A stretch of DNA of 64,000 nucleotides, from the NCBI GenBank assembly GCA_030425425.1, contig JAUIAO010000006.1, forward strand, positions 115,188 to 179,187. Direction: 5' to 3'. The notes under the pieces were generated by a model, which ran no database searches, had not been told where the DNA came from, and was given only the letters and a program-made list of their open reading frames with translations. Made by a program: the position numbers and the translations under genes. Positions 48,756 through 58,587 of this stretch are shown here, in pieces. Position 1 is the first letter of the stretch; every line of letters begins with the position of its first letter. The stretch comes from Bacteroidia bacterium (lineage in GTDB: Bacteria > Bacteroidota > Bacteroidia > Cytophagales > Cyclobacteriaceae).

Positions 48756-51518
48756 TTAATTCTTCAAAATCTTTGTGAAAAATTGTCCTGCACGCCCATC
48801 AATTGACATTAGATACATTCCCGGATTCAGCTGAGAGAGGTTCAATTTATTGTTTTCAAGGTTTTCTCTTGTGAACAGTAACTGTCCTTCCATAGTAAAA
48901 ATCTGGACTTTCTGAACCGGCAAACCTTGAATACGAACATGGTCTTCCACCGGATTAGGATATAGTTCCAATTTGTTCTTGGCTGTGCCGTGAAGGATGA
49001 TAGCTTCTTCATTCAGACTAAATACATCTTCATAAAACAGCTGCAATTCGCTATCTGAATCACATGCCTTGCATACCAAAGTACCATTCTCCGGATCAGC
49101 TTCAAAGCACTTTCGATTGGCTTTGTTTCTCAGTGCAAAATATCTGGCATCATCAAAGCTTGGCATTATTTCAAATACCTGTTCATCAGAAAGAGGATTG
49201 CCAGGCGTCTCTTGAATCCAATACAGATCCAATTCTGGCTGTAACATCATGTCAGAATGAGTGGCCAAAATCGCATACTCATTATTGGCTACTCGCTCAA
49301 AGTTCCAAGTCTGGTGAAGCTCATTGGACTTGTCTGCCAGCTGGACGATTTCTCCGGTTCCTTGTCCCACGGTAAATACCTGATCGTTGGCTTTGGATCT
49401 GATCACATATTCCATTTCCTCCAGAAAAATATCCTGACTAAATACTGCCGAGAGGTAAGGTGCGTCCGGCTGTGAAATAGCACCACATGAGCCAGAACCT
49501 CGAATAATCTCTGCACCACCTTCATAATTATCTTCTTCGAAAAGCAATAGAGAAGATGCCCAAGGGAGATCTACATCCGTGAGGTCGTCCAGAATATCGT
49601 ATTCTATCAGCTCTAGTCCGGTATAATTTCCATATGGTAATACCTTCAGATCATTGAGGCAGGCTTGTGCCACTCTTATGTTTGGTCTTGCTGGCATTTC
49701 CATGCCCTCTCCCAGGTAAAAGCTCGGATGAGGTGGCTGATTGTACCCTACATTCTGCCATGCAATAGCCAATCGATATTGTCTGTCATGCATGAGCGTT
49801 CGGATCTTGTGAGTGGTTTCATCGGTATTGACGAAGAGTATCAACGCTGTGCTTTCTGAGTTTCTCATCAAAATTTCCTCTCTCCAGTCACCAATCAAAT
49901 CTCCTGTCAGACACGGGTTCTCCTTAGTTCCATTGTTAGAAGAAGCTCCCTCGAATTGCCAGAGAGTTAGCAATCTATCAGAGCCGTAGTTGGCGTTGTA
50001 TTTATTCAGTACCGACCGATCTAAAATTTCTCTTTGCAAATCTGCGTCCCACCAAATACCAAAATTGAACGATCTACCGTTTCCTGCTGATTGTGGGTAG
50101 CTACCAGTAATAAAATTACCATCCTTGTCATACACACCAGATCCGTCAGATGACCAGACCTCATTACCAATTTTATCAGGAATAATATCCATGGTCAATC
50201 CTCGACCAATATCTCCGGTAGCTGGAATAGTCCACTGCATCTCCCCATTACCCGCATTTCTTACAGACATTCCAGGCACACCAGCGCCATCTGCAGTTTC
50301 GTGAACCATATAAAATTCCAGCCCACCTTCTTCCGGATCAATATCTGCGAGGTGCGTAGCATCCCCATGCCGCATTCGCGTATTGTAGAGACCTGTACCA
50401 TCATCATCTATTGCACAGGCTCCGTACATGATTTCATCTTTACCGTCATTATCCACGTCACCCACAGAGATGCTATGAGCTCCCTGCCCTTCATAGTCCG
50501 AATATCCCTCTTGGGAATCAAAAACCCAACGTGAAGAAAGCTCACCATCTCTAAAATCATAAGCTGCCAATACAGTCCGCGTGTAATATCCTCTACACAT
50601 CACCAAACTGGGACGGTTGCCATCCAGATAAGCGATAGTGGCTAAAAATCGATCTACACGATTACCATAAGAATCCCCCCAATCGCTCACATTTCCTCTC
50701 GCCGGAGTATAATCTACCGTAACCAGTTCTTCACCGGTCTGCCCGCGAAACACAGTCAAAAACTCAGGGCCGTCCAGAATATATCCAGCTGAATTTCGAT
50801 AATCAGCATTGGCATTCCCAATAACCTTTCCCTTGCTATCCGTAGTGCCATCAGCTGTTTTGCATGCTACTTCTGCTATGCCATCTCCATCCAAATCATA
50901 AACCATAAATGGATTGTAATGAGCTCCTGACCGGATATTGATTCCCAGATTGATGCGCCACAGGCTAGTTCCATCAAATTCCAATCCCTCCAAAATCGTA
51001 TTACCCGTGTAGCCGGAGTGCGCATTGTCGTGCGCATTATTTGGTTGCCACTTCAAGACTATTTCATATTCACCATCATTATCCAGATCACCAACACTCG
51101 CATCGTTGGCATGATAGACATAATTGAAGCCATCTGGAGTAGTCCCTCCTGCTGGTGGTGTGAGTGGGATTTTTTTGTAAAAATCACTCCACGGACTAGC
51201 CACAGCGCTGGTATCTATTGGCTCTTCATTGACATAAGCTACCACTTGATAATCATCGCTGGAAGAACTGGAAGAAGCAGTAAAAACAAGATTGGTACTA
51301 TTAATGATCAATTCTGTATTCACCTTTTCATCATTTCTAAAAAGGTCAAAACCTACATGATCAGGATCTGTACCCAGAAACCTCCATGCTGCAAATAACT
51401 GACCATTTCCCTTATCAACAACTACCAGTCCGCGATCAATATCTTCCATGATTGGCTGAGCACGCATCTGAAATGATATGATACATAAAAAAAGGAGGCA
51501 TGTAAGCTTTCTGTTCAT
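48756..51518 (-). CDS. Rhamnogalacturonan lyase (PL11-like) with ricin-like beta-trefoil region and T9SS sorting domain
   Basis: 920 aa; MEDIDRGLVVVDKGNGQLFAAWRFLGTD, NDASVGDLDNDGEYEIVLKW, VYDLDGDGIAEVACKTADG; C-terminal LELYPNPVEDHV. Confidence 0.93.
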   Translation of the reverse strand: MNRKLTCLLFLCIISFQMRAQPIMEDIDRGLVVVDKGNGQLFAAWRFLGTDPDHVGFDLFRNDEKVNTELIINSTNLVFTASSSSSSDDYQVVAYVNEEPIDTSAVASPWSDFYKKIPLTPPAGGTTPDGFNYVYHANDASVGDLDNDGEYEIVLKWQPNNAHDNAHSGYTGNTILEGLEFDGTSLWRINLGINIRSGAHYNPFMVYDLDGDGIAEVACKTADGTTDSKGKVIGNANADYRNSAGYILDGPEFLTVFRGQTGEELVTVDYTPARGNVSDWGDSYGNRVDRFLATIAYLDGNRPSLVMCRGYYTRTVLAAYDFRDGELSSRWVFDSQEGYSDYEGQGAHSISVGDVDNDGKDEIMYGACAIDDDGTGLYNTRMRHGDATHLADIDPEEGGLEFYMVHETADGAGVPGMSVRNAGNGEMQWTIPATGDIGRGLTMDIIPDKIGNEVWSSDGSGVYDKDGNFITGSYPQSAGNGRSFNFGIWWDADLQREILDRSVLNKYNANYGSDRLLTLWQFEGASSNNGTKENPCLTGDLIGDWREEILMRNSESTALILFVNTDETTHKIRTLMHDRQYRLAIAWQNVGYNQPPHPSFYLGEGMEMPARPNIRVAQACLNDLKVLPYGNYTGLELIEYDILDDLTDVDLPWASSLLLFEEDNYEGGAEIIRGSGSCGAISQPDAPYLSAVFSQDIFLEEMEYVIRSKANDQVFTVGQGTGEIVQLADKSNELHQTWNFERVANNEYAILATHSDMMLQPELDLYWIQETPGNPLSDEQVFEIMPSFDDARYFALRNKANRKCFEADPENGTLVCKACDSDSELQLFYEDVFSLNEEAIILHGTAKNKLELYPNPVEDHVRIQGLPVQKVQIFTMEGQLLFTRENLENNKLNLSQLNPGMYLMSIDGRAGQFFTKILKN

Positions 51519-51563
51519 TTTGAGTTGCTGATTTTATTTCAAATTAATTTTGGAGTTTTTAGA

Positions 51564-54341
51564 CTAATGCTTGATGATTTTTGATTCAAATTGTCCTTTA
51601 TTCGTTTCAGTCTTTACGAGATAGATACCAGCTTTAATTGAGGTTAAACTAATCTGATTGTTCTTCAGATTCTTAGCAGAGAGAATTAATTGCCCACCTT
51701 CGTTGTAAACATGCACTTGCTTTACTTCTGCACCCGTGAAGGTTAAAACATCTTCCACTGGATTAGGATATAAATTAAAACCAGAAGGAGAGTTTCCTAA
51801 AATAACTTTTTCAACTTCCTTGTATACATCTTCATAAAAAAGTTGGAGCTCACTGGAAGCATCACACTCCTTACAAAGCAATGTGCCGTTTTCAGGATCT
51901 ACTTCAAAACACTTCCCATTCGCTTTATTTTTAACTGCGAAAAACCGTGGATCTTGTTCATCCATCACTATCTCATATTTCTGATCATCAGTAACAGGAT
52001 CTTGCGAATCATCTTGTACCCAGTAAAGATCGAGCTCAGGTCGGATCAAAAGATCTGAGTGATTTGCAACTACAGCATATTCATTATTGGCTGTTCGCTC
52101 AAACCTCCAGGTCTGAAAAAGTTCATTATCCTGTTCACTTATCGATATAATTTCACCTGCCCCACTACCTACGGTGAGCAGTTGACCATTGGTTTTCGTT
52201 TTGATCGTATATTCTAAATCCTCAACAAAAATATCTCTGCTGATAATAGCTGATAAGTATGGACTGGAAGGTTGTGTAATCGCATAGCAATTTCCCGTAC
52301 CTCTTATGATCTGTGCTCCACCACCGAAATTATCTTCTTCGAAAAGCAGCATAGAAGTTCCTCTTTGCAAGTCCAGATCTGTGATATCATCCAACAAGTC
52401 ATTTTGGATCAATTCTAGACCATTGTAATTTCCATAAGGTACAAATCTGAGATCATTGAGACATGACTTGTATGTCCTCATATCGGGCACAGGAGGAGTA
52501 TCCATTCCACCTCCGAAATAAAATCCAAGGTTGGGAGGCTGATTATAAGTATTGTTTTGCCAGGCAATGGCCGATCTGTAATTTGGATCATGCATTAAAG
52601 TGTACATTCTTTGATCCGTGCTGTATGGGGATACAAAAACTATCATTTTTGTACTCGCACCATCTCTCAGTATTACTTCTTCTCGCCAGTCTCCTAAAAC
52701 ATCAGCCATCAGGCATGGATTGGCCTTTGAGCCATTATTGTATGTGGCATCCGCTATCCGCCAGAATGTAAGCAATCTATCTGTAGATTTTGTGTTTGAA
52801 TTCCATTTTGCGATGATGTCTCTGTCGTATATTTCACGCTGGACATCTCCATCCCACCATATTCCGAAATTATAAGAAACTCCTCCACCCACTCCTGTTG
52901 GAATATTCTGTGATATGAGTTCGCCAGTACAGCTACGAAGACCAGAGCCATCACTACCCCAAACTTCCATTCCATAAAATTCTGAATCTATATCGCCGGC
53001 CATGCACCTGCCAATATCTCCACTGGATGGATTCTTCCAGTATATAGTTCCGTCAGCTGCATTTCGGATTGATATACCCGGTATAGAAGTACCATTGGCG
53101 TGTTCCTGACAGCTGAAATATTCCAAGCCTGGTACATTAGGGTTGATATCTGCTAAATGCGCTGCATCACCATGGCCAAAATTGGTGGTATAAAGCCCCA
53201 TACCATTCTCGTCAATTGCCATTCCTCCATAGGTGATCTCATCTCTGCCATCTCCATCCAAATCTCCAGCAGCCAGGTTGTGATTTCCTTGCGCTGTATA
53301 TGCTGAAGGCGAATCATTGGGATCGCTATCCCATGCCCATTCCTGTGTGAGTTTTCCATCTCTGAAATGCCACGCCTCAAGTTTTATTCGATGATAGATC
53401 CCCCTGCTGATCACAAAGCTCGGATGGACTCCATCTGTATAGGCAACGGCCCACATACATTTAGTAGCTCTGTGGCCCAGCTGTGACAGATTCTGACCTA
53501 CCAGTCCCCACTGGTCTATTGGCTCACGGTCTATGTACATATCCCATGCAATCTCTCCACCTGTTTCTCCATCAAAAATCGAAATATAATCAGGTCCGTC
53601 TACTCTAAACCAAAAAGTGTTTTGAACAGCCGTAGAACGATAGTTTACCTGTCCGTCTGCATCCCGGTCTCCAATATTATTGCCCAGACCATCGATCATT
53701 CCGTCTGAAGTTCTGGTAGCTATTTCGGCTTTACCATCATTGTCTAAATCATAGACCAAGAAATTGACTTCTTGATTGTGTAATAAATTAGGGCCTAGAT
53801 TAATATCCCACATAAAAGTACCATCCAATTCATACGCTTGAAGATGATGATAATGACTAGACGAAGGATCTTCATTATTCGCTAGTCTTTTTACCACAAT
53901 CTCATATTCACCATCTCCATCCAGGTCACCAACAGAGGCATCGTTTATGTTGTGATTATTAAAAGTCCCATCAATCGGCTGGACAGGAATATCAAAATAC
54001 TCCCAGCCTCTTACACTAGCGGTTGCAGATTGCTCATGCTCCACTCCATCTATAATAGCTGCTACGCTGTATGATTCATCAGTGCTGATTTCATCCACAA
54101 AATTGGATACGGTGAGGTCTGATGCTATGATTGTAGTACCACGATATAGATTGTATGTAGCATCTTGTCTGTATTCATCTCCGGTAATTCGCCAACTAAC
54201 CAGGACAGAATTGTTACCGGTTCGCATAGCTATCAATCCCCTGTCCAGATCTTCCATGATGCGTTGAGAAAATCCAACGAAACTAAACAGCATGGCTCCC
54301 ACTAAAAGGAAGTATTTAAAAACAGAATAATTACTCTTCAT
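51564..54341 (-). CDS. Rhamnogalacturonan lyase-like (PL11-like) paralog with ricin-like region and T9SS sorting domain
   Basis: 925 aa; MEDLDRGLIAMRTGNNSVLVSWRITG, NDASVGDLDGDGEYEIVVKR; C-terminal FNLYPNPVEDVL. Confidence 0.92.
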   Translation of the reverse strand: MKSNYSVFKYFLLVGAMLFSFVGFSQRIMEDLDRGLIAMRTGNNSVLVSWRITGDEYRQDATYNLYRGTTIIASDLTVSNFVDEISTDESYSVAAIIDGVEHEQSATASVRGWEYFDIPVQPIDGTFNNHNINDASVGDLDGDGEYEIVVKRLANNEDPSSSHYHHLQAYELDGTFMWDINLGPNLLHNQEVNFLVYDLDNDGKAEIATRTSDGMIDGLGNNIGDRDADGQVNYRSTAVQNTFWFRVDGPDYISIFDGETGGEIAWDMYIDREPIDQWGLVGQNLSQLGHRATKCMWAVAYTDGVHPSFVISRGIYHRIKLEAWHFRDGKLTQEWAWDSDPNDSPSAYTAQGNHNLAAGDLDGDGRDEITYGGMAIDENGMGLYTTNFGHGDAAHLADINPNVPGLEYFSCQEHANGTSIPGISIRNAADGTIYWKNPSSGDIGRCMAGDIDSEFYGMEVWGSDGSGLRSCTGELISQNIPTGVGGGVSYNFGIWWDGDVQREIYDRDIIAKWNSNTKSTDRLLTFWRIADATYNNGSKANPCLMADVLGDWREEVILRDGASTKMIVFVSPYSTDQRMYTLMHDPNYRSAIAWQNNTYNQPPNLGFYFGGGMDTPPVPDMRTYKSCLNDLRFVPYGNYNGLELIQNDLLDDITDLDLQRGTSMLLFEEDNFGGGAQIIRGTGNCYAITQPSSPYLSAIISRDIFVEDLEYTIKTKTNGQLLTVGSGAGEIISISEQDNELFQTWRFERTANNEYAVVANHSDLLIRPELDLYWVQDDSQDPVTDDQKYEIVMDEQDPRFFAVKNKANGKCFEVDPENGTLLCKECDASSELQLFYEDVYKEVEKVILGNSPSGFNLYPNPVEDVLTFTGAEVKQVHVYNEGGQLILSAKNLKNNQISLTSIKAGIYLVKTETNKGQFESKIIKH

Positions 54342-54500
54342 TGTATGTTTTCAGCTTAATTGCCAAATGAGTTTTCAAGGATTGCAAATCAATTGATAGA
54401 CAACTACCACTAACCTCATTCTTAAAAAATTTCTTACTATATAGAAAGAGGTATATTATATATCTGCTACCAACACATGGGTATTTCTTTTTGAGAAAAA

Positions 54501-55964
54501 TCAATACACTCTTATGACCACTCTTTGATATCTTGTGAGGGAAGGCAATCCAGCATCAGATACTTCACATATGATATGAATCGTATCACCAATCTCTGCA
54601 TCATCAGGGACTTTGACAGTGGTTTTTGCTTTGAATGAAGAAGGCAAAGGAATACCTGAATAGGTTCCTGCCTCCTCATAGTACCACCAGGTAATGAAGA
54701 GCTCATCACAATCAGGATCTGATGATTCCGAGGCATCTAGTTCGATTTTTTCTCCTGGTTTTGCCTGAATTTCGAGTGGCGTATTTGTGAGTTTCACAAT
54801 CGGATGATGATTAGCGGAAGCATAATCCATCACACACCAGTCAGCCCGGGCAGCAAATTCGTTTTGCACATCATCCAGCCATCTCCAGATCGATTTGAAG
54901 TAGTTGTCACGAATGGCAACATCTGAAGGTGATGTCCAGTTTTCCATCATTTTCGACCAGCTGTTATGAATACTGATTTGACCATTAGGATGAGTATAAG
55001 CATCAGTCGGAGGAGTATCCATCCACACATTGTTGCGCACATTTACAAAGCGCCCTCCCCAGCCTCCAAATCCCGGATTTTCTGTACTCCTTAAACCCGT
55101 AGGAATCGCATATAAAAAAGCCGGTGTATCACCTTCGGCATTGAATGCGTCATTGTTAACCACATAATTATTACAAAGTGCTCCGTGCGCGGTTTTAATG
55201 TTGGTATTAACAAAATCCGCTCTGAAATATTCCTGCACATCGCCTGGTAAAACTTTATTCCAGATATAGGCCATACAGTCAAACTGATCCGCAATGATCA
55301 CTTGCATTCCCAGATGTTCCCAATTTGACCGAATGTATTCCTGATATGAAGGGTCCTGCTCCCAAATGAGATACAATTTCATTTTGGCCGCTACTTCTTC
55401 CATTCTTTCAGGGTGATCTTCCTGGATGATTTTCAATGCTCTGGAAATAGTGTTTACCCCTCCCCAGGCTTGTAAGTATATCGGTCTGGGATCAGAGCTA
55501 TCCAGCAAAACCTGAGCAATCCAATTGGCACCATCGGTGCGAATATCGTCTTCACCAATTGCACTGATATTCCCTACTTTCCTAACGCTCTTGAGATATT
55601 CCGGGGAAGGAAAATTGTCGTCATGTAATTTCAAATTGTTGTAAACCTGTCCGTAAAGGTCAATGTAATCACTGAGCCATTCTACCGGGTGTAGGGCATT
55701 CCATCCAGTACCTCCCTGCCAGTGGAATTGCGAACTACTGTTGATCATACCTTCGACTTCAAACTCATTGGACGTGAGGAGAAAGCGTACCATGGATGCC
55801 CGGTCATCAGCCTCTCCGTCTGTAGTCACAATGACGCGTGGTTTAGATTCCAGGCCAAATACAAATACGCATGTCAGGAATAAAATAGAGGTGATATAGA
55901 TCTTCAGATTCAGCATTTTTCTAAATAATTTTCTCAGGAGCATATCCGTCAATTTCCAATACAT
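54501..55964 (-). CDS. DUF1593 (nucleoside hydrolase-like) secreted protein
   Basis: 487 aa; PRVIVTTDGEADDRASMVRFLLTSNEFEVEGMINSSSQFHW. Confidence 0.88.
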   Translation of the reverse strand: MYWKLTDMLLRKLFRKMLNLKIYITSILFLTCVFVFGLESKPRVIVTTDGEADDRASMVRFLLTSNEFEVEGMINSSSQFHWQGGTGWNALHPVEWLSDYIDLYGQVYNNLKLHDDNFPSPEYLKSVRKVGNISAIGEDDIRTDGANWIAQVLLDSSDPRPIYLQAWGGVNTISRALKIIQEDHPERMEEVAAKMKLYLIWEQDPSYQEYIRSNWEHLGMQVIIADQFDCMAYIWNKVLPGDVQEYFRADFVNTNIKTAHGALCNNYVVNNDAFNAEGDTPAFLYAIPTGLRSTENPGFGGWGGRFVNVRNNVWMDTPPTDAYTHPNGQISIHNSWSKMMENWTSPSDVAIRDNYFKSIWRWLDDVQNEFAARADWCVMDYASANHHPIVKLTNTPLEIQAKPGEKIELDASESSDPDCDELFITWWYYEEAGTYSGIPLPSSFKAKTTVKVPDDAEIGDTIHIICEVSDAGLPSLTRYQRVVIRVY

Positions 55965-56066
55965 ACACTCCTATGAGTCATTCAGTGAAATCAATCATTC
56001 AATTATATTCTTCATAAATTGGTTCATTGATTCCCTCCCAAACCAATACCACAAGAATCTAAAGTG

Positions 56067-58409
56067 TTATTTATCGGCTATGATTTCCCATTTTCCAGAG
56101 CCAAGTCTCAATCGAATATACTCAGAATCTTCACCGAGATATTCCACATGTGATGATTTGGGCTTCCCTTTTTTCCAAATCAAATCACCATTCACTTTGA
56201 TGGTCTTCCAATCTTTAGTTTTCGGAATTCCAACAATGGCATTCGTGTTTTCAGGAGATACGAGTGTTATTTGATAAGAATCTGCCGTTATTTCATGCTT
56301 AGTGCTAATCAATCCATTCACAGAAGGTACTACCTGTGTTACTTGCTCCAAACTCCCCATTCGTGGCATTACTTCAAATTCTGTCCAGCCCGGCTTTGTA
56401 GGTGACAGACCAGCGATATTCTGAGAAAGTACCGTATTGGGGGCATTCCACCCATGGTTGATTGTTCCTTCTTTCAGTCCGCTCCACACCTCCCAGAGCG
56501 TATTGTATTCACTATTGACCATGTCCGAATATCGCGTTTTAATTCTCTGGAGACTTGCATCTGCTTTGTCCATTTTGACCATGGCTTCCAGTACATATTT
56601 TTCCATATATGGACTGGCAAACTGTTGACTATTCAAAACTTCCAGAATCCCCGCATAATGTTGAGGCTCCACCAAACCAGCATTTACAGCCATGGCATTC
56701 GCTCGGTCATCTGGGATTTGTAAATGTTCTGAAATGAAAAATTGATTTTCAGCCAACCAATATTCACTCACAAAATGATCTTCAATGGACTTCATTCTGC
56801 GAGCATATTCTGCTGTATCAGCATCAAATCCGCTCATTTGGGCCATCGGGATAGCCGCTTTTAGTGCCAGGTAATACCAGCAATTGTCCAAAATCTCTAT
56901 GTCAATATTCTTACCCCAGTCTGCCCAATCCCATGCTCCGCGCCTATGCTGCACCAGACCATTTTCATTCATCTTCCAAAGTGCCAGATACTTCCTCACC
57001 GCTGGATAAGCTTCTATGATAGTGGTGCTGTCATTGGTATTCATGAAATAATTCCAGAAACCATACCAGCCAATAGAAGCCAATATCTGCTGAGGCAACT
57101 CTGCCGACCACAGCACAGAAGGTGGAGAAAACATGGAGCTATCTGGTCTCTGCCAGTCCACTAAGGTATGAATGGCTTTTCGGATCAATCCATGTGCATT
57201 GGTATCCAATGTGTAAAAAACCTCTCCAGACTGATTGACCACATCGCCCCACCAGAGTGCGCGCTCACGATCCGGACAATCCATGAAATTGTCATACATA
57301 TTAATGTAGAGCGTGCGCCTTGCCATGCTCCACAGCGTATCATAAAATGGATCATTGCACGAAAACTGACCCTTAAACTCTGCCGGAAAACCTAACTCAC
57401 GATACTTCAAAGAAATGATTTCTACTCCTTCGGGAATCGTGTATAAGACTTCATTGCCAGTTGTCCACATGAGGGTTTCGAACTCCTGTTCTCCACTTTT
57501 GGTGATGTATTCTGACCGGAGACCTGGCCCTTCGCCAAAGTCATACCAGCCATCATATTGATCCGTCTGAATATTGATTACCTGCCCAGAATCAGCTTTT
57601 ATTTTGAGATAAGCAGACACCCGCATGTTGTACGGTAAAGTCGCACTTATCAATCCTCCGAGTGAAACGTGAGGAATCGATTTATCATTGGTAAAAGCTT
57701 TCAACCCAAAATCCTTGAACAAAGGGAATGGTCGTTTGACTAACTCATTCCATGGCGCTGAAGAAGCAGCGCCTTTGACTGTGGCTGTTTGCCAATTGGT
57801 ATTATCAAACGCATTGTTTTGCCAACCAGAAATGTCCTTCATTGCGTTGAAGCGAATATTGGATTCAGACATGCGCATATTGGGTTGCCCGCCTCCTTTT
57901 GACTGTTCATAGCCCGGATGAACTTTAATTTTCCAGGTAGCGTCAGAGATCAATTTTTGACTATTCAGATCGGCTTCAAAAAGAAATCCACCTTTGCCTG
58001 TATTGCGATGAGAAAACCCATCTTTTCCAAAATGCCAGACCAATGCCGCAATGGTATTCTTGCCTTCCACCAGGTAGGGAGCGATATCGATCACATCGTA
58101 GTAAGTGTTCTCTCGGAGGCTGTTTTTCAGCTGTCCTTCAAACACCACCAATTCTCCATTGATCCACAGCCAGTATTTTGATTCTGCGGATATGAATGTC
58201 ATGGCTCGGGTAGGAACCTCAGGCACCTCAAAGGACTTCCTAAAACACATCCATGTATTCTGAGGCCCATCGTCCTCCTGCCAAATCCAGTTGGCTGCTT
58301 CTGGCTTTTGTGCCATGATAGCACCGATTAACAACACTGAGCAAAACACCCATGTAAAAATCTTCTTAACTGGCATGGGAAAATAATTCAACCGGCTGCT
58401 TCTGGACAT
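56067..58409 (-). CDS. GH78-type alpha-L-rhamnosidase-like protein
   Basis: 780 aa; N-terminal carbohydrate-binding beta domains, DNFMDCPDRERALWWGDVVNQ (alpha/alpha barrel). Confidence 0.88.
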   Translation of the reverse strand: MSRSSRLNYFPMPVKKIFTWVFCSVLLIGAIMAQKPEAANWIWQEDDGPQNTWMCFRKSFEVPEVPTRAMTFISAESKYWLWINGELVVFEGQLKNSLRENTYYDVIDIAPYLVEGKNTIAALVWHFGKDGFSHRNTGKGGFLFEADLNSQKLISDATWKIKVHPGYEQSKGGGQPNMRMSESNIRFNAMKDISGWQNNAFDNTNWQTATVKGAASSAPWNELVKRPFPLFKDFGLKAFTNDKSIPHVSLGGLISATLPYNMRVSAYLKIKADSGQVINIQTDQYDGWYDFGEGPGLRSEYITKSGEQEFETLMWTTGNEVLYTIPEGVEIISLKYRELGFPAEFKGQFSCNDPFYDTLWSMARRTLYINMYDNFMDCPDRERALWWGDVVNQSGEVFYTLDTNAHGLIRKAIHTLVDWQRPDSSMFSPPSVLWSAELPQQILASIGWYGFWNYFMNTNDSTTIIEAYPAVRKYLALWKMNENGLVQHRRGAWDWADWGKNIDIEILDNCWYYLALKAAIPMAQMSGFDADTAEYARRMKSIEDHFVSEYWLAENQFFISEHLQIPDDRANAMAVNAGLVEPQHYAGILEVLNSQQFASPYMEKYVLEAMVKMDKADASLQRIKTRYSDMVNSEYNTLWEVWSGLKEGTINHGWNAPNTVLSQNIAGLSPTKPGWTEFEVMPRMGSLEQVTQVVPSVNGLISTKHEITADSYQITLVSPENTNAIVGIPKTKDWKTIKVNGDLIWKKGKPKSSHVEYLGEDSEYIRLRLGSGKWEIIADK

Positions 58410-58504
58410 TCCTTACCTTTTTAAAAGAAAGGTGGAAGTCTGAGAAACGATACAAGGAAAAATGCTTTGAGTATTACGCATGGAATAGTGTCCTCACCAT
58501 CCGT

Positions 58505-58534
58505 ACAAGTTTTGTTAAGACACAAACTTTGGTT
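58505..58534 (-). repeat. Copy 1 of repeated dyad element upstream of GH78 gene
   Basis: acaagttttgttaagacacaaactttggtt; near-identical to 60609-60638. Confidence 0.7.
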
Positions 58535-58587
58535 AGAGAAACAATGTGACTACTAGGAAACAGTAATTTTGCTCTCAAGGCTTCATT

